Below are positions 32,046-42,054 of a stretch of 64,000 nt of DNA, piece by piece. This DNA is from Pisolithus tinctorius (lineage: Eukaryota > Basidiomycota > Agaricomycetes > Boletales > Pisolithaceae). Position 1 is the stretch's first letter, and each line of letters starts with the position of its first letter. The notes below the pieces were generated by a model. That model was not told the origin of the DNA. It did no database searches and was given only the letters and a program-made list of their open reading frames with translations. A program made the position numbers and the translations under genes. The stretch is from assembly GCA_024663395.1 (NCBI GenBank), contig JANFAH010000056.1:186001-250000 (forward strand). The letters are read 5' to 3'.

Positions 32046-33003
32046 TGTGAGTCAAAGTGTGGTTCAGTGGTGAAAACCAACCAAAACCAACACAAAAGGC
32101 AATGAGAGTGAGTGGTAGTGTGCCTACACAGTACCTAGATGGTAGAACCTTTCATTTGGGTTGTTTTTGCAAGCTACAACCCTCAAAGATGAGTGCTGAG
32201 GGTTGGGGGTGCTCCTGCCAAAGAGGGAGCAAGAATGCAATAGATTGTGATGGGGTAGACTGCTGTCAACCTACAGAAGTATGGATGATGACTTAATTCA
32301 ATGTCCTAAGCTGCACTCAGCTCAGGGAGGACTTGGAGCAAAGCTGATTGATGATAGATGATAATAAGTGAAGTAGACAATAGTTAGACCCTTAATAAAG
32401 TCTCAACTATCAAAGCTGATGAATGAATTACTGATTGAAGATGAAATGTGAGCAAGAGGGGCTCTCTGATGTCTTCTTCTTATTCAGCTATCTAAGTACA
32501 GTGATTTATATACAGTACAGGGGCATTGCCTATGGAAAACAAGGCACAAATGCTCAGTAAGTGACTGGTAACTGATGAGTAAGGAATGTAAGTGATGGGT
32601 AATCATCTTAGAAAGCATTGGTGAGCATTGGTAAGGATAAGTAAGCCAAAAAGCAAAGAATCAGTAAGCAAGGTCAAAAGATTGGTAAGTATTGGCAATA
32701 GGTGAGTCAATGACAGTCAGAATGTCAAAGTATGAGTCAAGTAATGTCAGAAACTGGGAAAGCACACTGGAATTGCATTAGGGGGAGGCTGTGCATGTCA
32801 CATCTCAAAGAGATTGCTTCTGGGCCAAAGTAGGATGACAGAGAGGCAGCACTGATCTGATGCTGATATAGTACATCCAAAAGCAGACAGGGTGAGTCAG
32901 ATGTTAACAGGGGTCAAGCTTTGGTGGTCTGTGGGGTGACAGGAGCATAGGGGATCACAACTTCCCCCCCCAAACCATCCTCTCAGTGAAGCAAATAAAA
33001 ACT

Positions 33004-33756
33004 TCACAAATGAGGCTCTGTTGGAAGAGAGGATGAAGGGGGAACATCTTCTGCTGTATCTTGCAACAAGGAGGCAAGATGGGCATCATACTCATCATGG
33101 ATGTGATCAGGGAGAGTGGAGAACAGTAGATTATACTGTAGCTGTTGCAATTTTGGAAGAATGATGGATGATATTGGTATGAAGACATTGCAGGGAGCAG
33201 GGAGGAAGGATCCATATGCTTCTTGGACTGGAGAGACTAAAATGGCCACATAAGACCTTTCTAACCAAATGACAGACCTGAGGTGACCAAAGAATGTCCT
33301 CCTAGAGGTCATACTGACAAAAAGAATGTGCTGTCCAAGCTGGATGGGCTGAGAGGGGGCAGATAAGGATAGGATGTACCAGGATGCTTCAGGACAGAAG
33401 TTGGTAGGAATTCCTGGTAGATATATGTAGCCATGGTCCCTAGCAAAGGGGACAAGTGAAATGATTGATGTGGAGGTGGTCATATCAGAAGAATTAGTGA
33501 AATGAGTGTCTTTTGGAGGGAGTGCTGTAGAAACATGTGGAGTGACAGATCCTTTCCAATTTTGGAAGGTAGGATCACATGGCTGAGCACTATCAGCAAG
33601 TGTGGGAATGGGTTGGAATCTGCAGAAATGGTGGAGAGATGTCAAAAACTGGAATGCCATACATGGGCACTTAAGAATTTTTACTGGTGCTTGACTTGCT
33701 TCCTTCTTTTTTCTTTGGTGTTGACAACTTGTTCTTGTGCAAAGGATGACTGCCAA
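33004..33756 (-). CDS. Element X protein, uninterrupted copy (250 aa), unknown function
   Basis: Open from ATG 33756 to TGA 33004. N-terminus is basic (MAVILCTRTSCQHQRKKKEA). From about residue 95: SIISLVPFARDHGYIYLPGI, then QLGQHILFVSMTSRRTFFGH, LERSYVAILVSPVQEAYGSF, CNVFIPISSIILPKLQQLQY, NLLFSTLPDHIHDEYDAHLA, and an acidic/Pro tail ending PTEPHL. The segment from residue 95 is conserved in all X copies in the same frame, while residues about 30-90 are read in another frame in the X1 group, so the true start may be internal or an intron may lie between. No signal peptide, transmembrane span or known fold is recognised. It lies upstream of the TATA box of X. Confidence 0.5.
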   Translation of the reverse strand: MAVILCTRTSCQHQRKKKEASQAPVKILKCPCMAFQFLTSLHHFCRFQPIPTLADSAQPCDPTFQNWKGSVTPHVSTALPPKDTHFTNSSDMTTSTSIISLVPFARDHGYIYLPGIPTNFCPEASWYILSLSAPSQPIQLGQHILFVSMTSRRTFFGHLRSVIWLERSYVAILVSPVQEAYGSFLPAPCNVFIPISSIILPKLQQLQYNLLFSTLPDHIHDEYDAHLASLLQDTAEDVPPSSSLPTEPHL

Positions 33757-33817
33757 TGTTCCTTGGAGTTGTTCTACACATGAGGGCTATAGTCTTCATC
33801 TCCATTCATCAGCAGTA

Positions 33818-34709
33818 TGTCATATCCATGACTCTCAGACTTGGTCTCAGTCCAGTCCAGACCCCTAGCCCCTAGCTCCGGTCAACTCCGGTCCTGGTCC
33901 AGCCTAGAAAACCCAGTCCCAGGCCTAGGAAACCCAACTCTGGCCTAAATAACTTAAGTCCGGTGTTTTACCCCTATCTACAGTCCATTTTGGCCTCCTG
34001 GCCTTGCACTGCTCCACCCCAGTCTTCCCAGGTCCATGTCTGGGTCACCCAGACATAACTCCAGTCTGTTTTCCTTTGTTTGTACTATATTTAGTCTAGT
34101 CCTTTCATCTGACTTTGCTTACTGTACAATCCTGTGTCTGACCCTGGTTATGCCAGTCACCTGGACTTTGGCTATTAGCCTCGGCACAGCCACTATGGCT
34201 GTCCTCCTCTTGCTAATCATCTTTCTAATAGCTTATCAACAAGTCTGGCTTCATGTTCATTACTCCAGACTGGCCTCATGTATTTAACCCCTGTACATAC
34301 TTTGTAGCACCCCAGTCAGAATATCAACTAAGTATTCCATATTACCCCTCGAGTCTACTCTATAGCTAAGGCCGAGCCTTAAGCTATTCCCAGCCCCTGT
34401 CCTGGACCTCTCCCCAGCTTGCATAAGGGTACAGCACATAAGCTGAGACCAAGGGAGGTAGATCCAACCCTGGACCAGCTTCCCCTTGTGTGCACCCCAA
34501 GACCAGTCAGTTTCCCATGCTACCAGTCTTGTTCCCGTGCCCCTGGCCTTTAAGTCCAGTCCTCCAGACTTAGCCCCTGACCTCTGGCCTTAACTCCAGT
34601 CCAACTGGACTTGGCCCCTGTCTCCCAGCCTTGACTTTGGCCACTCAGACTTAGCCCCTGTCACCCAGTCTTGAAGCCTGGTCACCTGAGGGTAAACCTG
34701 TACTTCACA
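33818..34709 (+). mobile_element. Solo LTR family G5, TSD CAGTA
   Basis: 892 bp, TGTCATATCCATGAC to CCTGTACTTCACA, flanked by CAGTA. Inserted near the 5' tip of X3. Uninterrupted X5 sequence at 54175-54190 (complement) confirms the empty site. Confidence 0.93.
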
Positions 34710-34752
34710 CAGTATCCATGTCCACCTCACCAAACACCTTTGGTGTGTGACA

Positions 34753-35314
34753 CTGGTAACCCTGTTTTTAGCCCCATTGGATTCCAAGTGTAAGATAGTC
34801 CTTGGACATGACTGGCTCACCTGCTACAATCTGTCAATTGACTGGGTACTGAGCAGTCTAACATTCCAGACTCCTGCATAAGGAATGCCAACCCCATTGA
34901 CACCCCCTGAAAGCCCAGCCTCCACCAGCCTTCCTGACTCTGGTCCTAGTGACCAACCTGGCCCTGTGCCATCTGTACCAGTCACCAACTCCCTGGCTCA
35001 CACCCCCCTGAAGGCCCCTCTTGTCTCCCTAATCAATGCAGCCACCTTCATGCATGCCTGCAAACTGGAAGGGTCTGTCCAATTTCAACTTCAGCTCCAT
35101 CCCTTGGACTCAACCCAAGCCTGATCAGCCTCAGCCTCACCTCCCCCAGCCTTACCTAATGTCCTGCAGGAGTACCATGATTTTGCTGATGTCTTCAGTA
35201 AAGCCAAGGCCTTGGCACTCCTGCCTCACTGGGAGTATGACCTGAAAATAGAGCTTGAAGAAGGAACAACCCCACCATTAGGCACCATCTATTTTCTGTC
35301 ATTGGTCGAGCTGC
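34753..35314 (+). pseudogene. Gypsy-1 protease end and linker
   Basis: Resumes at [20 protein letters not shown] (about 34785-34850), the retropepsin C-terminal motif, then the Pro/Ser-rich linker LINAATFMHACKLEGSVQFQ (about 35028) and EYHDFADVFSKAKALALLPH (about 35168-35230), ending SLVELL at the G6 LTR. One TGA at about 35122 replaces Arg. Matches the same regions of Gypsy-A. Confidence 0.8.
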
Positions 35315-36160
35315 TGTCATGACCATGACACCAGCGTAAGCCCCTAACACCTACTCCGCCCTCTTCCGACATGTTCCTGCGCTTCTCCGCCCTCTTCCAA
35401 CATGTTCCCGTGCTTCTCCGCCCTCCTCCGATGTGTTCCCGTGCTCCTCCGACCCTCCCGACACATCTCCACACCTCTCCGAGGTCCCCTGTCCATGTTC
35501 TGACCAACTCCGCTCAACTCCGCCCTAAGGTTGGTCACGTGGGCTGTCGGACTTGCGGCCCTGCATTCTAGATAGGGTTCCGCCCTCATGTCGGTTTTCT
35601 CCATTCTTCCGCTTCTTCGGTGTTTACCCTCTCTTCCTCGTTGTAGTGGTTTCCTTGTCTCAGTTAAGGTCCCCGTCATCCCTACTCTCTGTCCCTTGTG
35701 TCAGAAGGAATCTAACCCACTATACACTTATTAGTTTACATTCCGTACTACACCGCCCTTGACCTACATCGTATATAAGGCCACATAGTACTCCGATGTA
35801 ATCAGTATGAATATCGAATAAAGTCCCCACCTTCGACTCCCTCTCAGTCCCCTCCGGAGTTTCGTCTCCACTTCCTCTGAGTCCGCTCCACCTCTGAAAT
35901 ACGAGGGCTGAGCTCGCGCAAGGGGGCAGCGCACTAGCTGAACCCAACACCCTCTCATCCGACCTCCGACCTCTGACCTCCAGCTCCAACTCCGACCTCA
36001 GCCTCTGAAACTTCCCTTCATACCCCTCCGCTCACTGTTCATTGAATATCTCGCCACCCAGTGGTCGGATTCGCTTCGGACTTTGACCGCTGTACTCCGC
36101 AGCCCAACCCGCTCCAACTCCGCCCTAAGAAGGAGCCAGGGGTGTTGTCCAACTTTGACA
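35315..36160 (+). mobile_element. Solo LTR family G6, CpG-rich, TSD GCTGC
   Basis: 846 bp, TGTCATGACCATGAC to CCAACTTTGACA, flanked by GCTGC on both sides. Unlike its surroundings it keeps many CpG sites. TATA box CGTATATAAGG near 35771. GCGCAAGGGGGCAGCGCAC (about 35916) is the undecayed form of a block seen as CGTGCAAGGGGGTAGCACA in G2. Confidence 0.93.
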
Positions 36161-37420
36161 GCTGCAACCTCTCTGGACTTTCATCAATGAAAATCTCACT
36201 ACCAGTTTCATTTGCCCAACCTCTTCCCCCTATGCTGCACCAGTCCTCTTCATCATCAAAAAGGACAGCTCCCTCTGGCTTTGCATAGACTTCTGTGGCT
36301 TGAACAAAATCACCAAGAAAGACCACTACCCACTCCCACTCATCTCCAACCTCTTAGGCTGAGCCAAGATCTATACAAAGATCGATCTCTGGCATGCCTA
36401 CCATCTTGTCCAGATTGCCCTGGGCAATGAATGGAAGACTGCATTTTGGGCTCAGTATGGTTCTTATGAGTGGTTAGTAATGCCTTTTGGCCTCACCAAT
36501 GCCCTGGCCACCTTCCAATGCTTTGTTAACACAATCTTTGCTGATATGTTGGATGTTTGCATAGTCATCTACCTAGACGACATTCTAATCTACTCCAGAG
36601 ATAAGGAGTCCCATAAGCAGCATGTCCAAGAGGTGCTCCACCAGCTTTGGCTTCATGGCCTTTATGCAAAGCCCAAGAAATGTGAGTTCCACTCACACTC
36701 AGTTGAATATCTTGGCTTCCACCTTTCCCCTGCCAGCCTCACAATGTTGAAGGAAAAAATCCAGACTGTCAGTGATTGGCCTGAGCCTTGCAAGGTCAAG
36801 GACATACAATCTTTCCTTGGCTTCACCAACTTTTACCACTGCTTCATCTTCAACTACTTGGACATCATTGTACTGTTAACCTGCCTTACTCACAAAGGTG
36901 CCCCTTGGAACTTCTCTGAGGAGTGCCACTGGTCATTCAATAACCCCAAGGTCACCTTCACTTCTGCACCAGTCCTAACTCATTTCATCCCTGGGGTTCC
37001 CATCACTGTTGAGACCAATGCATTGGACTATGCCATCACCAGCATCCTTTCCATTACTTGTGGTGACAGCCAGATACATCTGGTTGCTTTCTACTCCCAG
37101 AATCTGATGCCCCCAGAGTTGAACTATGATACTCATGATAAGGAATTGCTTGCAATGTTTGAAGCATTCTGGAACTGGTGCCACTACCTAGAGGGCTCAG
37201 CCTCACTGGTTGACATTGTCACCAACCACAAGAACCTCAAGTACTTTTCTACTTCTAAAGTTCTCACCCACCACCAAGCTCACTGGTCAGAATTCTTGTC
37301 TTAATTCAATATGGTCATTAGATTCAGGCCCAGTAAGCTCAGGGCTAAGCCCGATGCCCTAACTAGACAATGGGATGTCTACCCCAAAGAGGGGGATAGC
37401 AGCTATCCCTGAGTGAACCC
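36161..37420 (+). pseudogene. Gypsy-1 reverse transcriptase and RNase H
   Basis: RT blocks: CIDFCGLNKITKKDHYPLPL (about 36283), AKIYTKIDLWHAYHLVQIAL (about 36362-36425), MPFGLTNALATFQCFVNTIF (36480), polymerase box VIYLDDILIYSRD (about 36563-36600), KPKKCEFHSHSVEYLGFHLS. RNase H follows: ITVETNALDYAITSILS (about 37003), where the usual first Asp (TDAS) reads TNAL, and ELNYDTHDKELLAMFEAFWN (about 37120-37180). TGA at about 36358 replaces Arg, and a stop lies near 37303. The YLDD is intact but the RNase H first acidic residue is lost. Confidence 0.88.
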
Positions 37421-37639
37421 ACATAATCTGAGACCAGTCTTCACCCAGGAGCAACTAGTGGTCTGCCTTTGTGCTACATACCTTGAGTACCCAGTCTTAC
37501 AAGCAGTTGCCTTAATGGATGTCAAAAAACTACACAATGATATCCTGACCACACTGCCAGATGACCCAGTCTCACAAATCTGCCTGTCCAACATGTCTGA
37601 TCCCTGGTGGTTAGTAGATGACACTGGTTTCCTTCAGCT

Positions 37640-38912
37640 TGATGGAAGGATCTAAGTACCAGACTCAAATGATCTCCACCTTAGGGTCTTGTGGCTTAAG
37701 CATGACCACCCCCTGTCTGGCCACTTCAGCCAAAACTGAACCCTAGAACTCATACAGCATGAGTATACCTGGCCCAGCCTCAGGACTTTTGTCAAGGACT
37801 ATGTCCAGTCTTGCATGGCCTGTGCTTGGGCTAAGGTCCCCCACCATTGGCCTTATGGCCTTCTCAAACAACTCCTGGTGCCAGAAAAGCCATGGAATTC
37901 CATCTCTATGGATTTCATTGAGCAGCTCCTGCCCTCATCTGGCTTCACAGCCATCCTCATTGTAGTTGACTGGCTTTCCAAGCAGGCCATCTTCATCCCC
38001 ACTCATGACACTCTCACAGCCCCAGAACTCACCAAACTCTTCCTACTCCATGTCTTTTCAAAGCATGGAGTGCCAGCCCATGTAACCTCAGACCAAGGCT
38101 TGGAGTTCATCTCCTATTTCTTCTGGTCACTTGGTAAGGCCTTGGGCATGCATCTACATTTCACTTTGGGCTACCAACCCAAAGGTGATGGTCAGACCAA
38201 ATGGACTAACCAGACCCTGGAACAATACCTCTGAGTCTACTGTAATTATCAACAGGACAACTGGGCCGACCTCTTACCTTTGGCTGAGTTTGCTTACAAC
38301 AATGCCCCTAGCACTACTACTGGTGCTTCACCCTTTTTCACTAACAAGGGCTACCACCCCAACATCTCAGTGTACCCAGAGTGTGACCTCACATCCACTC
38401 AGGCTCATGATTATGCAGTCAACCTGGACTCACTGCACCAGTACCTATGTGAGGAGATGACCCTTGCACAACAGTGCTACCAAGGACTGGCTGATGGTAA
38501 ATGCATGCCAGCCCTGGACTTCAAGGTTGGTGATCAGGTGTATGTCAAAGCCAAATACTTCTGGTCAACCTGGCCTTCCAAGAAACTCTTGGAAAAAAAC
38601 CCTGGACTGTACCCAGCCATAGCTCAGGCTGGTACCCACTCTTTCACACTGTGCCTGCCAGACTTAATGTGCACAGTACACCCAGTCTTCCATGGCTCCC
38701 AACTCAAGCCAGCCATCCCTAATATCATCCTGAACTGGACTCAGCCACCACCCCCACCAGTCAAAGTCAATGGTGAACTAGAGTTTGAGGTGGCAGAAAT
38801 CCTCAACTCCAAGGTCAACCAGTGTCACTGGTGTTGGCTTCAGTACCTAGTCTGGTGGACCAGCTACAAAGGGACTGATGAAGAAACCACTTGGTACTTG
38901 CCACTGAGCTAG
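37640..38912 (+). pseudogene. Gypsy-1 integrase with chromodomain
   Basis: Zinc-binding region HHDHPLSGH...CMACAWAK (about 37690-37840) is partly decayed. Core: ISMDFIEQLLPSSG (first Asp, about 37905), AHVTSDQGLEFIS (second Asp, about 38085). The third acidic residue should be Glu in GQTE but reads GQTK, codon AAA at 38199-38201, a CpG-type G to A change. TGA codons at about 37739 and 38232 replace Arg. The C-terminus LEFEVAEILNSKVNQCHWCW to WWTSYKGTDEETTWYLPLS is a chromodomain, which defines a chromovirus. Stop at 38910-38912. Confidence 0.88.
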
Positions 38913-39171
38913 ACAATGCTTCTGAACTCATACAAGAGTTCCATTCTCGCTACCCCAGTAAACCTGGCCCGTACCAATGAGGACCAGTCTCAACCAGCCT
39001 CAGCCTCTTTCCTTTTTTTTCTATTGGTATCTAGTTTCCTTTGATCTCTCACTTACCTAGCTTCTGTTCTTCCCTTTTCTTGATTCTCCTACTTACTATA
39101 TGAAACCAAGACTGGACACTGGACACATGACATTGGCAAAAGAAAAGCCACAAGCCCCCTATGCTAAGGTA

Positions 39172-40763
39172 CTACTCAGCCTTGGCCATGGTCTTGTCCT
39201 CCCCTTCAGCCTCCTCCTCCTTGTCCTTGCTGTGGGCCTTCAGCCAGTCAGCCTCCTTGTGCAACTCATCAGAGTCAAGCTCAGATGAGCCCAATGTCAT
39301 AACTGTGTCTTGACCCTGGCTGGACTCAGCCTTGCACTCATCCAGTCCAGCCTTGGTCCCATCAAACACCTACCTCCAAATGGTCTAGCACAGTTAACAC
39401 TGCTTTGCAGTGCATGTCATTTTCAGTTGAGCCTGATCTGGTCTTGTCCCTGGTCTGCCCTTGTTCTCTGTCCTGGTCTCCAGTCATCTTTGTCATACAT
39501 TACTAATACCATTCTTACCAATCACCTTAGCAATCCTTGCACAACCAGCATTACCAGTCTCTGTACTATAGTTACTTCTAGTATATAAACTCTTAGATAC
39601 TTGGCCTGTACTTCCTCAGTCTGAAATCAAATAAGTTCTTTCTGTAACTCTTGGCCTCAGACTTAGACTGCAACCCACACAAGGGAATAGCACTGCATCA
39701 TCAGTTGCTAAGTCCAATCAGTCCATCCCCCTGTACCTCTGCCCCTTTCCCCTGATCCCAGCCCCTTGGTCTTGTGCCTGCTTCAGTCTCCAGTCTGGCC
39801 TCAACCCAGACACCATGAACTTGACACCCAAGTCTGAAGGGGATACTGCCATCCCAAAGTTATAGGACTTGTTGAGGATCAACTTGAGTGTGTCAGCAAT
39901 CTGGCCTCAGTTCTTGACTGAGGCCTCATGTAGTTCGAAGAGGCTGGCCAAGTTATTGGCAATCAGCCCCACTGTGTCAATCAAGTGCTTGAGCTCCTCC
40001 TCTAAGCCCAAGTAGTACTCAGCACTGGCCTCCCTTGACCTACTCCCACCAGCCTCAGGTTCATTGAGGTCCAAGACCTTGATTGGCCTCATGCTTGTCT
40101 TCACCTGCTTCTGTTTGCTGGGCCTGGCCTCAGCATTCTCCTTTTCAGCCTGCTGCTTCTTCCCTTCATTGACTTTCCCAGCTTTTGGACTGGCCTTGGT
40201 GTCCTTGCCATCACCAGGCCACTGGCACTTTCCCTTGGACTGGTTGCACCGAATGCAGGCAACCAACTTTTTATTACCATCTATGAGGAACTTGCAGACA
40301 GTTTTGGCCTGGGCACAACAGGTACAGCTAAAAAGGATGTTGGTAGAAAAATGCATGAGGTTGTAAGAGTACTCACCCAGGGTCCATCACCACCTTCTTT
40401 ACCTCACCCCCAGCCTCACTACTAGTGGCCCCAGCACTGGCCTCAGCCATGTGTTTCCTCTCAGCCTCCCTTTCCTCCTTGGCCTTGCACCTCCCCTCCT
40501 CCTTGCATGCCCTCTCCTCTTCAGCCTCATGTGCTGCCCTCTCAGCCTCAACCCACTCCCTCTCCACTCTTTTTGGCCTCCAGCCATGCCTGCTCCTCCT
40601 GCCAGGCTTGCTCAGCCACCTTACACTGCTTCCTCTCTTTTGCCTTTGCCCTCATTGTCTCCTCTTTGTCATCAGTGTCATACTTGATGAACACCTGCAT
40701 CCAGTTGATAGGGACCTGGCCTTTGTCACTGTCAGTTGTGATGGTTGGTCTTGAGTTGGACAT
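39172..40763 (-). pseudogene. Antisense zinc-cluster coiled-coil gene carried by Gypsy-1
   Basis: Leftward gene between integrase and 3' LTR. Exon 1 starts at 40763 (MSNSRPTITTDSDKGQVPIN), continues as a Glu/Arg/Ala coiled coil with a 1-nt frameshift near 40560. An intron at about 40329-40374 has donor GTGAGTACT and acceptor TTTTTAG; splicing keeps frame into CTCCAQAKTVCKFLIDG and ACIRCNQSKGKCQWPGDG (about 40215-40325), a CxxC...C cluster. A TGA at about 39907 replaces Arg; then GQIADTLKLILNKSYNFG, a solo LTR (39295-39826), and SSELDSDELHKEADWLKA to a stop at 39172. About 330 residues without the LTR. The intron and antisense direction argue for capture of a DNA copy. Cellular function unknown. 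Confidence 0.65.
39295..39826 (+). mobile_element. Solo LTR of Gypsy-1 family, TSD CCCAA
   Basis: 532 bp, TGTCATAACTGTGTC to ATGAACTTGACA, flanked by CCCAA. Inserted in the last exon of the antisense gene of Gypsy-1; removing it restores that frame. Confidence 0.92.
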
Positions 40764-40871
40764 GATGAGATAGAATGCAGAAAAGAGACACAAAGGGCTT
40801 AGCAAGCCACAAGTACCACTTTTTCGAACTCAGCCTACCACTCTTGCAGGGGTCTCATGGGTTCAACCCCT

Positions 40872-40884
40872 AAGAGAGGGATAC
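40872..40884 (+). promoter_or_regulatory. Gypsy-1 polypurine tract
   Basis: AAGAGAGGGATAC immediately precedes the 3' LTR at 40885; purine-rich up to the last bases. Confidence 0.65.
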
Positions 40885-41393
40885 TGTCATAACCATGCTT
40901 CAGCCCCAGCTGGACTTGGCCTTGCATCCATCCAGTCTGACCTCAGCCTCACCAATCACTTACCCCCAGTTAGTCTAGTGCAGTTAACACTGCTTTGCAG
41001 TGCATGTCACTTTGGTTGAACTCTGCCTGGTCCTGTCCAAGTCTCCATTGCCTTAGTCACACCTTACTAATACCATTCTTACCAATTGTCTTAGAAATCC
41101 TTGCAAGACTGGCATTACCAGTCTCCATACTATAGTTCTGTCTCTGGTATATAAACCTGTAGTTACTCAAGCTGTAGTCTCCAGTCTGAAATCAACTAAG
41201 TTACTCTGATAACCCCACCTTGGCCTTGGACTTGGACTGTGACCCATGCAAGGGAGTAGCACTGCATCATCAGTCACTAAGTCCAATCAGTCCACCTTCT
41301 GTACCCCTGCCTCTTCCCCTGATCCCAACCCCTTGGCCTCATGCCCACTTCAGTCTCCAGTCCAGTCTCAACCCAGACATCATGAACTTGACA
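40885..41393 (+). mobile_element. Gypsy-1 3' LTR
   Basis: 509 bp, TGTCATAACCATGC to ATGAACTTGACA, followed by GGCAG. Pairs with 27456-27962. Confidence 0.9.
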
Positions 41394-42052
41394 GGCAGGT
41401 GCTCCTAGCACAAGTCAATGACAAGTTATGCAAGAGCAGATGCATGAATGAAGACTTGACAGGGGATGCTGAATGTAGCAAAGGTATTCAGCTGAAAGGA
41501 CTCCTAGCACAAGTCAATGACAAGTTATGCAGGAGTAGAGGGACAAGGGATGACTGTGTGGGGGATGCCAACTAGAGTGATGAGTTTCAATAGAACATGC
41601 TCCTGGTGCAAGTTGATGATGAGTTATGCAGGAGTAGGGGGATGACTAAGCAAGAGTTGCTGACTAAGTGTGGATAAAGTTTCAGATAAAGGATGGAGGT
41701 AGATAGACCCTTGATGGAGCCTCAACTACCAAGTATGATGAATGGTGACAGATAGACTCTTCTGAATGAGCCTCAACTATCAACAACAAGTTATGCACTG
41801 AGATGAGCTGAACTGACTGACTGGATTGCTTCTGGATTGCTTGTTGGGTTGTAGCTAAGTACAGGGGGTTTATATACTGTGGGGGGAGCACAGCCTATGA
41901 CAAACAAGGCACATATTCTCAGTAAGTAATGAGTAAGGACTGTAAGCAGTGAGTAATCCTGATGAGTAAGCAAGAGATGAAAAGTAAGCAAGCATGGCAG
42001 ATTGGTAAGTATTGGCAATAAATGAGTCAAGGACAGTCAAAATATCACAGTA
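41394..42052 (-). mobile_element. Element X, copy X7, second fragment
   Basis: Continues X7 after Gypsy-1: hairpins CTCCTAG...CAAGAG/CAGGAG near 41401, 41501 and 41600, GTTGAGGCTC-type repeats (complement), and a TATA region near 41867. It is cut at 42053 by a TA-inserting palindromic element. Confidence 0.8.
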
Positions 42053-42054
42053 TA

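Larger units (their letters stand above)
32046..34752 (-). mobile_element. Element X, copy X3 (second subfamily)
   Basis: Plus-strand ends TGTGAGTCAAAGTGTGG and CTTTGGTGTGTGACA; flanks CCAA and CTGG. Minus the G5 LTR with its duplication it is about 1,810 bp. It holds the longest unbroken version of the X ORF (33004-33756), TGAGTCA heptamers near 32705, 32734 and 32893, and a TATA region near 32508. It differs from X1/X2/X4/X6 by many substitutions and pairs with X5. Confidence 0.87.
27456..41393 (+). mobile_element. Gypsy-1, complete chromovirus with nested insertions, TSD GGCAG
   Basis: 5' LTR 27456-27962 and 3' LTR 40885-41393 are flanked by GGCAG on the left (27451-27455) and right (41394-41398), and the X7 sequence is continuous across them. 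In order it holds gag, X2, protease, X3, linker, a G6 solo LTR, RT/RNase H, integrase with chromodomain, an antisense zinc-cluster gene containing a solo LTR, and a polypurine tract. About 5.9 kb of the 13.9 kb is later insertions. Confidence 0.9.

Noticed and set aside
35315..36160. Host CpG-island promoter
   Set aside because: TG...CA ends, GCTGC duplication and a TATA box show it is a solo LTR.
39295..41393. A small element formed by the LTRs at 39295 and 40885
   Set aside because: The LTR at 39295 has its own CCCAA duplication and interrupts the antisense gene, so it is a solo insertion, not the 5' LTR of a second unit.
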